NCBI GenBank assembly: GCA_021781705.1
Contig: JAJXWI010000011.1
Coordinates: forward strand, 1-54,430
DNA length: 54,430 nucleotides
Source of the DNA: a bacterium
GTDB taxonomy: Bacteria > Verrucomicrobiota > Lentisphaeria > Victivallales > GWF2-38-69
Reading direction: 5' to 3'
In this document: positions 8,772 to 17,548 of the stretch, one piece after another
How the letters are laid out: each line of letters begins with the position of its first letter
Numbering within the stretch: the stretch's first letter is position 1
Program-made: the position numbers and the translations under genes
Notes under the pieces: model-generated
Seen by the model: only the letters and a program-made list of their open reading frames with translations
Told to the model about the DNA's origin: nothing
Database searches by the model: none

Positions 8772-10154
8772 TTATCCTTCGTTTTTTTGTATATACAAAT
8801 CGACACTCTTTATCGGTTCAGCTACCTCATCTGTCAGAGAAACATCTATTTTCTTTTCTTTGATTATCTTGTGCCAGATCAAATCGTCTTTTGAGGAAGT
8901 ACTCAAACGGAAGTAGTAAAGACCAATAAATTTCGGAAACCCGTTTGGCAAAATGTGCTGATGTTCAAGTTTTATGCCAGGAACAGCCTTCCCTTTATTC
9001 AGGGAAGGAGGTAACACCTTGAAGCTGTCACCCTTTTCCACAACGTTTATGATATCAGTTGATGGGCTTTGAGTAAATATGCCTATGTAATATTCATTAA
9101 TATTGGTAGAAGTGACGCTGCTTATGTCAACTTCATATAGATTTTTGTTAATTGATTCAAACTTTTCTTTCCTGTACAATTGTATATACGCAGGATGCAA
9201 CAATAGCTTCCCTATAGCTTCTTTAAGGCTCTGCAAGCAAGTAAACAAATCTTCATGATTATATTCTGGAACTTCAGTAAATAAATCAAACTCAGGCACT
9301 ATGATAGCTAGCTCGCCTGCAAGAGAAACCAATTTTAAATACACATCAAAAGGTGTAATGTTTTTTTGAGAAATCATTCTCGATAAAAACATTCCATTTG
9401 AATTTAAGGACGATAATCTTAAAAAAGCTTTTACAAGTCTTTCAGGAGCATCATAAAAAAACTCTGAATCTTTTATTACTTTATCAAGCGCTTTCGCTGC
9501 AGTCCTGATTTTATAAATTGTGTCATTAAAAATTCGCAAAAGTTCAGCCGATGCAGAAATAAAATAACAGGGAGGAATGAAGTTACTACTAACCTTACGA
9601 CCTTCACGTCCGTCGGAGAGTACCTGTTTCTCAATCTTCATAAGGGGAATTATTTCATACCCGTCTCTGTCTTCACTTTCAAAAAATAGACGAAGCTTTA
9701 TTTTCCTAGTAAGAATAGGCATCGGATTTTCGCAATTATCTTCGTCATTCCAATTTAATTCTTCGACACTATATAGCCGGTCTATCTGCCACTTGGAATC
9801 TCCAACTGCAGTGTTCGGACGATTATTAGACCAGATTGGAATACCAAGATAAACTAAAGAGGAACTACTTAAGACTTCTTCGTAGTCCTTTAGATTAACA
9901 CCCTTCAGCACGGCATTTGCATTTATATCAACATAGGTTCCGCTTGGCATGTAGGCGCTTAACTCATTGAATTCCAGATACCCTTCCTTAATCCTTGCCG
10001 TATTAATATCGAAACTTGTAATACCATAACTGTGACACTTGTTTCGGCTATGTTCATGCTGAAACTGTTCTTCTATACCTCTTTGAAATTTTTGAAAATG
10101 ATGGGGCTGTATAAACAACCCTTCATGCCAATATAAATCTCCTGAAACAAACAT
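8772..10154 (-). CDS. tssK: T6SS baseplate protein TssK
   Basis: A 460-aa baseplate adaptor that links the TssE/F/G wedges to the TssL/TssM membrane complex. The N-terminus carries the family signature of a W-x-E-G-L-F motif followed by PHHFQ (WHEGLFIQPHHFQ, about 9-21). The rest matches the usual TssK length and layout, with a shell-like domain and a C-terminal domain that contains YYFRLS. The ATG at 10154 is preceded by AAAGGAAG. It sits between tssG and tssL, its usual neighbours. Confidence 0.94.
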   Translation of the reverse strand: MFVSGDLYWHEGLFIQPHHFQKFQRGIEEQFQHEHSRNKCHSYGITSFDINTARIKEGYLEFNELSAYMPSGTYVDINANAVLKGVNLKDYEEVLSSSSLVYLGIPIWSNNRPNTAVGDSKWQIDRLYSVEELNWNDEDNCENPMPILTRKIKLRLFFESEDRDGYEIIPLMKIEKQVLSDGREGRKVSSNFIPPCYFISASAELLRIFNDTIYKIRTAAKALDKVIKDSEFFYDAPERLVKAFLRLSSLNSNGMFLSRMISQKNITPFDVYLKLVSLAGELAIIVPEFDLFTEVPEYNHEDLFTCLQSLKEAIGKLLLHPAYIQLYRKEKFESINKNLYEVDISSVTSTNINEYYIGIFTQSPSTDIINVVEKGDSFKVLPPSLNKGKAVPGIKLEHQHILPNGFPKFIGLYYFRLSTSSKDDLIWHKIIKEKKIDVSLTDEVAEPIKSVDLYIQKNEG

Positions 10155-10203
10155 TTTTTCTTCCTTTCTATTAAATACAGCTAATCAAGTCTTTTTTAAT
10201 ATT

Positions 10204-11229
10204 TTAAACAACATTTATAACCACCTTATTGTCAACAAAAACTGCCGGACTGCTTCTTAGCCAAAAAGTGTACCCAAGATAGCATGTTTTCCCTAACGAC
10301 ATAACCGGAATTTCAGGATAGTCAAGTATTAACTGAATGTCAAAAGTGAATTTCTCTGTAACATAATACCTAACCCAGCTAACCAGTTGGTAGTACGCAT
10401 GCTTGCCTGGAAACATCTGCATATATTTCACAAGCTTCATAGGTCCTAAAATCACCCTGAATTTCATCATGCAGTCAATAAATCTTTCTCCCAAAATAAT
10501 GTTCTCCCCAAGCATTCCAGATCCACTCTTTCTTCCAAGGCAAAAGCGATCTTCTATCGGGATGTTAAACTTTTGAACTATAAAAGGTTTCACTTCGGCT
10601 TTTGTTTTAAAATAATCGCTTAAGATTGCCGTTAAATTTGAAATGTTTGGCGTATAGAGCATGTGGCCGGAAAAGTAAAGGCGCGAATACAAAGATATGG
10701 GAGACTCATCTTTGGCCCTAAGAAAAACTCCAAGCCCAACTATTGAAGCTAAATATTTTGTAAAATTATCATCTTCTCTCCTGTCCGCATTAACCGTCTG
10801 TTGATTTATTGCCCATGCTTTGTAAAAAAGAGACAACATCCTGTGATGGAATATATCCATGAAGTTTATCAGGCTGTTGTCGTCATAATGCTTATTGCGA
10901 TCAAATGCGTATTCAGTAAAAACCAATGGCAAAGGAGCATTATTCCCCCATAATCCAAAAAAATTCACATATACGCACGCAGGATTTTCTTCTGAATGAG
11001 CAGAATACTCGTCAATTTCCGAATCTTTAAAAGCAAGGGACGGCTTCTGCTTAAACCTTACAGCCTCTTCTTCAAGAGTATCCGAATCACCTGTCCTTCT
11101 ATAGTTTTTATTTTTAGAATAATAGAAACTGTCAAGATTCCTGACTGCCTGAAAAAAACCCCACTTTAGAGGATTATCTTGCAGTGATGACTCTATGAAG
11201 TTTGCTGATATCCTATTCTTATAGGCCAT
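10204..11229 (-). CDS. tssG: T6SS baseplate protein TssG
   Basis: A 341-aa TssG-family baseplate wedge component that acts with TssF and TssE. Recognisable segments are FFQAVRNLDS near the start (about 25-34), the FFGLWGNNAPLPLVFTEY block (about 90-107) typical of TssG (F-G-L-x-G-x-x-x-P-L-P), FMDIFHHRMLSLFYKAW, and a C-terminal LGKTCYLGYTFWL. The start overlaps the 3' end of tssF by 37 bases with its own GAGGGG site, so the two are probably translationally coupled, as expected for proteins that assemble in a fixed ratio. Confidence 0.92.
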   Translation of the reverse strand: MAYKNRISANFIESSLQDNPLKWGFFQAVRNLDSFYYSKNKNYRRTGDSDTLEEEAVRFKQKPSLAFKDSEIDEYSAHSEENPACVYVNFFGLWGNNAPLPLVFTEYAFDRNKHYDDNSLINFMDIFHHRMLSLFYKAWAINQQTVNADRREDDNFTKYLASIVGLGVFLRAKDESPISLYSRLYFSGHMLYTPNISNLTAILSDYFKTKAEVKPFIVQKFNIPIEDRFCLGRKSGSGMLGENIILGERFIDCMMKFRVILGPMKLVKYMQMFPGKHAYYQLVSWVRYYVTEKFTFDIQLILDYPEIPVMSLGKTCYLGYTFWLRSSPAVFVDNKVVINVV

Positions 11230-13064
11230 TTTGCAATAACCCCTCTTCCTTTAGACAAAATTTGAGTTTCAGTAAAAGAATTTATCGGCGCGCTAGCTCC
11301 AAAAAACCTGTCCAAAATAGATCCTAATAGAAAAAAACCGCTTCCAGAAAAAGATTCTTCGTTAAAAAGAATATCCACACTAAAACCACGGCCAAATAGA
11401 ATCGGCCCGACAGAGCCTACGCGTCTTACAACGGATTTAATCAATATAGACTCAATGCCATTTTCTATCGTGTTGTGATCTGGCTCAGAATATGCATACA
11501 TCGCCTGTACATTGCGAAGATTTTTAATATTAATCTCATTACTCTCAGTCAGGAATGAAAAAAAATTCACCGCAGTGTTGTTGATAGCTTGCCATTGGGG
11601 AACATCAAACGGCATTCTTGGGACTGTCGGAATCTCGATACATTTTACGCTTACGACAGGCACAGCAGCATCTAACTTAAAGTCTGTTTCGTACTCATTT
11701 ATATTCATTAGCATCGGAAGATCTCTATTAGAACACCATGCGATAACACCTATCTCGTCCAGGGTTCCTTTATAAGGAGGATTCGCTGTATCTATTATGG
11801 ATAAATAAAGTTCAGATCCCCTATAGGACGTTCTTGTGCCGTATTCCTTTTCTTTTTCTGAAATAACCCTCGGAACTCTTTTGTAATTATAGAAAGCCTT
11901 TTTACCAAATCTATTCGCCTTGAAATCAGAATCAGAATAAAATGGTAAAAATTCAAGCCTGTTACTATAGTCAGCGTTATACCCGTCGACGCTTTCGATC
12001 TGCAATATCTCATAATCCATAGGATAAACCCTATCTGCCGGCACGTAAAATTCGGGATCTTTTTTATTGATAGCAACTCTACTTAGGCTACTTCTAAATA
12101 AATTTACAGCCGGACAGCAAAATAAACACAAGTTTTCTTTCCCAAGATTTTTAAGCAGGCTACTACTTTTCTTAAAAAGAAAAACTATGTTTATATCCGA
12201 TTCTTCGCACTTCTTCAATATATCAGATATTCCTGTCAACTCGAAGAACATAAATTTTGGGGGGAATAAATAGTATTCCCGCAAAAGCCTGTGTCCTTCA
12301 AAAGTCCTCTTATCAATTGGAAAAATGGACTCCAATTCGCTAAATCCCACCTGCTTTAAATGCCCCTTCAAAGATGCAGCACTAATTTCGGCATATTTCT
12401 TTCTTCCATTTTTAGACTGGAATAGAACACCAGAACACTCCCCAAAAATCTGTTCATACAACATCATGCCGACATTTCCATCTGCTGAACGTATATAAAA
12501 TCTCAGAGAATCTATGTTTAACTGGCCTATTTTTAGTTTTTCAGGAGTACTCAATGACAATTCCATTGAAGCTCTAACAGATGAATTCACCTCCAACTTT
12601 TCTTCAATCCCGCCAATATTGTATTTCAGAAAAGTTATGGCTATAGGATATAATGCCAGATCTGATGTCGTCCTAAATTTGCATATCTGGTGGTCTTCGC
12701 CGCAAGGATAACTCTTAAGTAATGTTCCGGCCTTAAAAAAAACTCCTTTTGCCAAGACGGGTTTTTTATAATCGGGTAAAAACTGAACAATTGTGCATGA
12801 TGGAGAAGGATTATAATACTGTGGGAAAATTGAGTTCCCTAGAGATTGTGAAAATGAAGAAAGCTCTGTATCCATTTTGTATTGAATACGTGCCGCCATA
12901 TAAGCAAAGCCTTCCAGAAGCCTCTCTACATAAGGATCCTTGCAGTCAAACTCATCAAGCATTAGCCTTTTGGCTATTTTGGGATTCTGCCTGGCAAATT
13001 CACCGCTCATCTCTCGGAGATAACGCAACTCAGTATTGTAATGTTCTAAAAATTTTCTATCCAT
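11193..13064 (-). CDS. tssF: T6SS baseplate protein TssF
   Basis: A 623-aa TssF-family baseplate protein. It opens with the family signature: FLEHYNTELRYLREMSGEFA, then PKIAKRL and DPYVERLLEGFAYMAARIQ. This is followed by the FPQYYNPSPSCTIVQF segment. It forms the baseplate wedge with TssG. The open frame extends three codons upstream to a GTG at 13073, but the ATG at 13064 matches the usual TssF start. It is preceded by tssE and overlaps tssG. Confidence 0.94.
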   Translation of the reverse strand: MDRKFLEHYNTELRYLREMSGEFARQNPKIAKRLMLDEFDCKDPYVERLLEGFAYMAARIQYKMDTELSSFSQSLGNSIFPQYYNPSPSCTIVQFLPDYKKPVLAKGVFFKAGTLLKSYPCGEDHQICKFRTTSDLALYPIAITFLKYNIGGIEEKLEVNSSVRASMELSLSTPEKLKIGQLNIDSLRFYIRSADGNVGMMLYEQIFGECSGVLFQSKNGRKKYAEISAASLKGHLKQVGFSELESIFPIDKRTFEGHRLLREYYLFPPKFMFFELTGISDILKKCEESDINIVFLFKKSSSLLKNLGKENLCLFCCPAVNLFRSSLSRVAINKKDPEFYVPADRVYPMDYEILQIESVDGYNADYSNRLEFLPFYSDSDFKANRFGKKAFYNYKRVPRVISEKEKEYGTRTSYRGSELYLSIIDTANPPYKGTLDEIGVIAWCSNRDLPMLMNINEYETDFKLDAAVPVVSVKCIEIPTVPRMPFDVPQWQAINNTAVNFFSFLTESNEINIKNLRNVQAMYAYSEPDHNTIENGIESILIKSVVRRVGSVGPILFGRGFSVDILFNEESFSGSGFFLLGSILDRFFGASAPINSFTETQILSKGRGVIAKWPIRIGYQQTS

Positions 13065-13121
13065 AACAATCACCGTTCTAGATCACACACGATAGACTAA
13101 AGTCTATGACCTACCGTCTAT

Positions 13122-13646
13122 CTAACCTTTCCTGCTCATCAAACAAGTTCCAGTTTGAAAATTTATTTCAGTTGTTAGGTAAATATTTTCTCTGAAAGGC
13201 AATGACCATAAACTCCCTCTAATTTCGTAAACAAGTACGAAATCTAAACCTTCTCGCGATTGCCTTCCTACTATCCTAACTTCAAGCGTATCGGGAATAA
13301 TTCTTGGCTCAAATGTTAATATCGCATTCTCAATTTCCTTTTGAATCCGATCCGCATTTACCGGATTAGCTTCTAACCCCGCAAATGATGGCACACCATA
13401 AGTAAGAACAGAGCTCCTGACATGTCCAAGGTCTTCATCTATCTCATTTATTGACAAATGAGCACCAGAACCTAGAAGCCAACAAAGATCTCTTAGAACA
13501 TTATCACGGTATTGATCCAATGTAACGTAACGGAATCTTTCGCTGTCCTTCTTTGCCCGTGGATATCGATCTATTAAGCGATCCAAAAGGCATGGCAACA
13601 CTACATCTTTATTACTACTTCTGCCTTTTGGTTCCATTGTTTCCAT
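13122..13646 (-). CDS. tssE: T6SS baseplate protein TssE (gp25-like)
   Basis: A 174-aa gp25/lysozyme-fold baseplate protein that starts sheath polymerisation. It shows the expected N-terminal LLDRLIDRYP segment, the YRDNVLRDLCWLLGS region, the family LTYGVPSFAG motif, and the C-terminal EPRIIPDTLEVRI with an EIRGSLWSLPF segment. The ATG at 13646 has an AGGA site; a second ATG lies three codons in. It sits between tagJ and tssF. Confidence 0.93.
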   Translation of the reverse strand: METMEPKGRSSNKDVVLPCLLDRLIDRYPRAKKDSERFRYVTLDQYRDNVLRDLCWLLGSGAHLSINEIDEDLGHVRSSVLTYGVPSFAGLEANPVNADRIQKEIENAILTFEPRIIPDTLEVRIVGRQSREGLDFVLVYEIRGSLWSLPFRENIYLTTEINFQTGTCLMSRKG

Positions 13647-13703
13647 AAATTATCCTAAGACTATCTACGACAAACCAGTGAGTACAGTTTTCAATCTGTA
13701 CTT

Positions 13704-14474
13704 CTATGTCTTAAACTCTACATTTCTAACATCAAGCAGGGAATATTCGCTCTTATCAGTAGTAAACATCCGTTGCCCAAGCCCACAATAGAAATCTTTA
13801 TATCTTTCATTCCAGATAGTTTTTCTCGCAACCCTCAAATCGTCATCGTCAGAATTTGAGGAATCAACATATCTTGAGGGAATAAATCCAACGGCGTCAC
13901 CTCCATTTGTCCATGTAAAACTAGCTGGACACCACACAAAATCTCGCACCTCAACAGGTGCAGATATTTTTAATGACTTTATATTCGCAAAAGACGTCCA
14001 GTAGTATTTTCCGTTTATGATCACTTCTAAAACAGGACCTAAACGGGAATCCATATCTGCGATCCAGCTGAATTCTTCGCCGTTAATAGTCCCTGCATAG
14101 GCGGGGGATTCATCATACGCCTTACGGCGCAGAGCACACGCCGCCTTATGCTCGGACTTAATACTGAGCTGGTTTGCTTTTACAAGCATTCCCAGCCATT
14201 TCTCAGGCTTGCCAAGAACTAATGGATCATTTCCCTCATGAAAAACACCTTCTCTGATAATCTCGCACTCCGGCAATGGCTTATAGACCATTGCCGTTAG
14301 TGCGGTCTCATCGTCTCCCAACTCGGACATGATTCCTAGTTGAGCTAAAGATTCTTTCCACTTTCCAAAAATAGACAACAACTGAAAATAGAGCACTCTA
14401 GACTTGACATCAGTAGGATTCTTCTTGACCTCAAGCTTAGCTTTTTCCAATCTATGTTTTGTGTCTCTATTCAT
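13704..14474 (-). CDS. tagJ: T6SS accessory protein TagJ (ImpE/SciE family)
   Basis: An ImpE-family protein, 256 aa from the ATG at 14474. The N-terminal helical part (RLEKAKLEVKKNP, VLYFQLLSIFGKWKESLAQL) resembles a TPR-like fold. The C-terminal part has the family signature GEEFSWIADMDSRLGPVLE, followed by GKYYW and a VRDFVWCPA block. In other systems TagJ binds ClpV and the TssB/TssC sheath and helps sheath turnover; it is found in only a subset of T6SS types. The open frame continues upstream to a TTG at 14522 that overlaps the preceding gene; I favour the internal ATG. Confidence 0.88.
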   Translation of the reverse strand: MNRDTKHRLEKAKLEVKKNPTDVKSRVLYFQLLSIFGKWKESLAQLGIMSELGDDETALTAMVYKPLPECEIIREGVFHEGNDPLVLGKPEKWLGMLVKANQLSIKSEHKAACALRRKAYDESPAYAGTINGEEFSWIADMDSRLGPVLEVIINGKYYWTSFANIKSLKISAPVEVRDFVWCPASFTWTNGGDAVGFIPSRYVDSSNSDDDDLRVARKTIWNERYKDFYCGLGQRMFTTDKSEYSLLDVRNVEFKT

Positions 14475-14490
14475 CGATATTGTTCCAGCC

Positions 14491-14997
14491 TCAAGAACCA
14501 ACTGTCTGTTTAATAGTGTCAATGTTTAGCGAGTATTTATTTACTCCTTGTTCATTGAAGACTTCTACTTTAGCAGTTCCTGTAAGTGCTCCGCATACTG
14601 TATTCATAGCCTTACTATCTATACCACTTAGTGTAAATGTCGACTTTATGGCTGGTACTACTTTCGCAGATTCAATAGCTTGGTATGTAGTGACTACAAA
14701 ATCAAACTTCTTAGTCGAGTTATTTCCTAAATCTGGACGTAGTTTTCCCATCACTTCGTCAGGAACTCCGACAACCACAGTGTTATTTGTAAACGCAGAC
14801 ACCTCGGAGGAAGCGGCTGGAAGAGCAACACATGGCTGTAATTTGTGACCTTTGACAAAGTACCAATCTTCTTCTACTCCATCAGCCTTAGGTACATCAG
14901 TGCCCTGCGCTGGGCCGCTGCTACATTTAAAACCATACCCTTTTATAATAATAGGGGTATAACCGGTAGTAAGCACCGAATTTGAATCTATTGGCAT
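14491..14997 (-). CDS. Hcp-position protein, divergent tube protein or unknown T6SS component
   Basis: A 168-aa soluble protein directly after tssC, where hcp (tssD) is usually found. It has a very strong ribosome site (AAAAGGAGAA), as expected for an abundant protein. Its length and apparent beta-rich composition fit a single-domain tube protein. I do not see the usual Hcp motifs, such as an N-terminal FLKIDGIKGES-like segment. Instead it has YTPIIIKGYGFKCSSGPA, DWYFVKGHKLQPC and a C-terminal ALTGTAKVEVF. No other Hcp candidate is present in the window. It is therefore either a very divergent Hcp or an uncharacterised T6SS protein. Position argues for the first and sequence leaves it open. 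Confidence 0.5.
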   Translation of the reverse strand: MPIDSNSVLTTGYTPIIIKGYGFKCSSGPAQGTDVPKADGVEEDWYFVKGHKLQPCVALPAASSEVSAFTNNTVVVGVPDEVMGKLRPDLGNNSTKKFDFVVTTYQAIESAKVVPAIKSTFTLSGIDSKAMNTVCGALTGTAKVEVFNEQGVNKYSLNIDTIKQTVGS

Positions 14998-15023
14998 AAC
15001 ATTTTCTCCTTTTTATCTTTTAA

Positions 15024-16520
15024 TTATTTTTTTTGTGAAGGTAATTTTGTTACTAATCTCAACGACACAGACAACCCTTCAAGTTGAAAGTGTGGTCTCA
15101 AATAAAACGTTGCCTTATAATATCCTGGATTAGACTGATCCTCTTCAACTTTTATTTCTGCCGCAGATAGGGGATACCTTGACTTACTTTCCTGGCTGGC
15201 ATTTGGATCCAAAGTGATATATCTATTAATCCAGCGCTGCAAATATTTTTGAATATCCTCTCTTGAAGCAAACGTCCCAATCTTATCTCTAACCATGCAC
15301 TTCAAATAATGCGCAAATCTTGATATTGCAAACATGTACGGCAATCTAGCCGATAGGTTTGCATTGGCAGTTGCGTCCGGATCGTCATATTGTGACGGTT
15401 CATACGCTGACTGCGCGCCCATAAATGCAGCATAATTAGTATTTTTCCAGTGTATCAGAGGCAAGAAGCCATTTTTGGATAGCTCTGCTTCGCGACGATC
15501 GGTAATTGCAATTTCTGTAGGACACTTCATTGCTACGCCCCCGTCATCAGTCTTAAATGTGTAGACTGGCAAACCAGAGACCATACCTCCGCCTTCAACC
15601 CCGCGAATCGCTGTACACCACCCGAATAGCTTAAACGCTTTATTTATGTTAACACCCATTGCATATGCAGCATTCGACCAGACAAATCTTTCGTCAACTG
15701 CTCCTGCAGTGTCCTCTGTGAAGGAAAATTCTTCAACCGGATTATCCTTTTCATTGTAAGGCAGCCTTGCCAAAGTACGCGGCATAACAAATCCTACATA
15801 CTTTGAATCTTCTGTTTTTCTAAAACCTTTCCAAGCTGCGTATTCAGGACTTGAGAAAATTTTTGTCAAATCTCTTGGATTAGCTAGCTCTTGCCACGAT
15901 TCAATGTTAAAAAGAGTTGGCTTTATCGATGTCAGAAAAGGAGCATGGGCTGCAGCAGCAATCTGTGAAACCCCGCTTAGAATAGCTAGATCAGGTGCAC
16001 TATGGTCAAAGAAATAATCTCCGACAATACATCCGATAGGTTCGCCGCCGGCGCTACCAAACTCTTCTTCATAAAATTTCTTAAACAATGGGCTTTGATC
16101 CCATGCAGTTCCTTTGAAAGCCTTTAGGGTTTTTCCGAGCTCGTTTTTGCTGATATTAAGAACTCTAAGCTTCAAGCTCTCATCAGTCTCTGTGTTATTA
16201 ACGAGATAATCAAGCCCTCTCCACGAAGCTTCCAATTTCTTAAATTCTTCATTATGAAGAATATGATTTATTTGTTCTGTCAATTTCTTATCAATCGCAG
16301 AAACCATATTTTTTATAGTTTCCACAACTTTCACATCGATAAGAGCTGTATTTGCAAGCGCCTGCTGAGCCAATGTATTTACAGCTTTAGTTATAGCTTC
16401 TTTTGCTTGATCACTTTTAGGCTTGAAAGCCTTTGTCAGCAGCGAATCAAGCTCGCTAGCCTGAACATGCTGTTCGGCCACAGCCTCTGTTTGTGGCTGT
16501 AATGATTTCTCTTCAACCAT
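15024..16520 (-). CDS. tssC: T6SS sheath large subunit TssC (VipB)
   Basis: A 498-aa TssC-family protein that polymerises with TssB into the contractile sheath. After an N-terminal leader of about 90 residues come the family motifs EFKKLEASWRGLDYLV, CIVGDYFFDH, the FSSPEYAAWKGFRKTEDSKY region, a VWSNAAYAMG segment, and the C-terminal LRPHFQLEGLSVSLRLV. The length is normal. It follows tssB by 18 bases and is expected to be co-translated in large amounts. Confidence 0.97.
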   Translation of the reverse strand: MVEEKSLQPQTEAVAEQHVQASELDSLLTKAFKPKSDQAKEAITKAVNTLAQQALANTALIDVKVVETIKNMVSAIDKKLTEQINHILHNEEFKKLEASWRGLDYLVNNTETDESLKLRVLNISKNELGKTLKAFKGTAWDQSPLFKKFYEEEFGSAGGEPIGCIVGDYFFDHSAPDLAILSGVSQIAAAAHAPFLTSIKPTLFNIESWQELANPRDLTKIFSSPEYAAWKGFRKTEDSKYVGFVMPRTLARLPYNEKDNPVEEFSFTEDTAGAVDERFVWSNAAYAMGVNINKAFKLFGWCTAIRGVEGGGMVSGLPVYTFKTDDGGVAMKCPTEIAITDRREAELSKNGFLPLIHWKNTNYAAFMGAQSAYEPSQYDDPDATANANLSARLPYMFAISRFAHYLKCMVRDKIGTFASREDIQKYLQRWINRYITLDPNASQESKSRYPLSAAEIKVEEDQSNPGYYKATFYLRPHFQLEGLSVSLRLVTKLPSQKK

Positions 16521-16538
16521 ATTTTTATCCTCCTTGTT

Positions 16539-17039
16539 TTAAGCTTCTTTAGGTTTTGCCTGAGCAGTAAGAGTCTTAAGAAGCTCAGGATCATTTACTA
16601 CTTTTGCAATAAGTTCTTCAGCATCATCTTTCCCATCCATGTATGTAAGAAGGTGAGACAACTCTTCTCTTGCACTCAATAGCTTATTCAATGCATCAAC
16701 CTTCCTGGCGACAGCAGCAGGAGAAAAATCATCCATGCTTTCGAATGTAAGATCTACACTCAATTCGCCTTCTCCTGTTAAAGTATTTGGAACTCTAAAA
16801 CTAGCTCTCGGCTTCATTGCTGCCATGCGATCATCAAAGTTGTCGCAATCTATTGCGAGAAGTTTACGTTCTGAAACTTTCGGCAGAGGTTCAGCAGGAT
16901 TCCCTGTTAGATCAGCCATCACTGTCATCACAAATGGGAGCTCCTTCTTTTTCTCTGCTCCGTATGTCTCTATGTCGTACTCAATTTGTACTCTTGGAGC
17001 TCTATTCCTCCCAATAAACTTTTGACCACTATCTACCAT
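16539..17039 (-). CDS. tssB: T6SS sheath small subunit TssB (VipA)
   Basis: A 166-aa TssB-family sheath protein and the first gene of the T6SS operon. Diagnostic features are the RAPRVQIEYDIETYGAE segment, the LPFVMTVMADLTG motif, the FDDRMAAMKPRASFRVPNTL region, and an FESMDDFSPAAVARKV block. The ATG at 17039 has a GGAG site, and a sigma70-like promoter lies about 50-75 bases upstream. Confidence 0.97.
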   Translation of the reverse strand: MVDSGQKFIGRNRAPRVQIEYDIETYGAEKKKELPFVMTVMADLTGNPAEPLPKVSERKLLAIDCDNFDDRMAAMKPRASFRVPNTLTGEGELSVDLTFESMDDFSPAAVARKVDALNKLLSAREELSHLLTYMDGKDDAEELIAKVVNDPELLKTLTAQAKPKEA

Positions 17040-17085
17040 TTTTATCTCCTTTGTTAGAGTTTATAACCTAATTTATCTTGCCTTC

Positions 17086-17114
17086 ATTATGTCCTAGTGC
17101 TTACAACACGTCAA
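17086..17114 (-). promoter_or_regulatory. Probable sigma70 promoter of the T6SS operon
   Basis: Read on the minus strand, TTGACG (17109-17114) and CATAAT (17086-17091) are separated by exactly 17 bases, about 50 bases upstream of the tssB start. Both hexamers are close to the sigma70 consensus. It lies in the gap between the receiver gene and tssB, so the T6SS operon can be transcribed separately from the chemosensory operon upstream. Confidence 0.6.
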
Positions 17115-17132
17115 TATAGAAAATCAAAAATA

Positions 17133-17534
17133 CTAACAATTCTTCTTATTATGATATATTTTTTTTAAAATATTGACATATTTTTCGACCAATTTTACCA
17201 GTTCTTTCAAATTAATAGGCTTAGTTGTATATTCATTAGCCCCGATTTCTAGATATTTTTCCCTATAGCCTTTCATAGCGCAGCTAGTTATAGCGAAGAT
17301 GGTTATATGTTTTAATTTTGGGATGATTCTTAGATTTTTGATAAAAGTCTTTCCGTCCATGACGGGCATCTGGATATCAGTGATTATCAGATCCGGTTCT
17401 TGTTCTTCGGCTATTTTTAGCCCAATCGACCCATTTTCAGCCTCAAGAACTTCATAACCTTTGATTTTTAATACATCAGTCAACAATATGCGATTTACTT
17501 TATTATCTCCTACAACAAGGATTTTTTTTGACAT
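17133..17534 (-). CDS. Stand-alone receiver domain (response regulator)
   Basis: A single CheY-like receiver of 133 aa with no output domain. It has a phospho-acceptor Asp53 in ITDIQMP, the Ser/Thr switch region (AITS) and the conserved Lys (TTKPI). The acidic pair at the N-terminus is VGDN instead of the usual two acidic residues, which may weaken Mg2+ binding. It follows the disrupted histidine kinase by 14 bases, so it is its likely partner, and it lies just upstream of the T6SS promoter. It could act as a diffusible signal carrier. Confidence 0.9.
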   Translation of the reverse strand: MSKKILVVGDNKVNRILLTDVLKIKGYEVLEAENGSIGLKIAEEQEPDLIITDIQMPVMDGKTFIKNLRIIPKLKHITIFAITSCAMKGYREKYLEIGANEYTTKPINLKELVKLVEKYVNILKKIYHNKKNC

Positions 17535-17548
17535 AGAACTGTGTTTCT

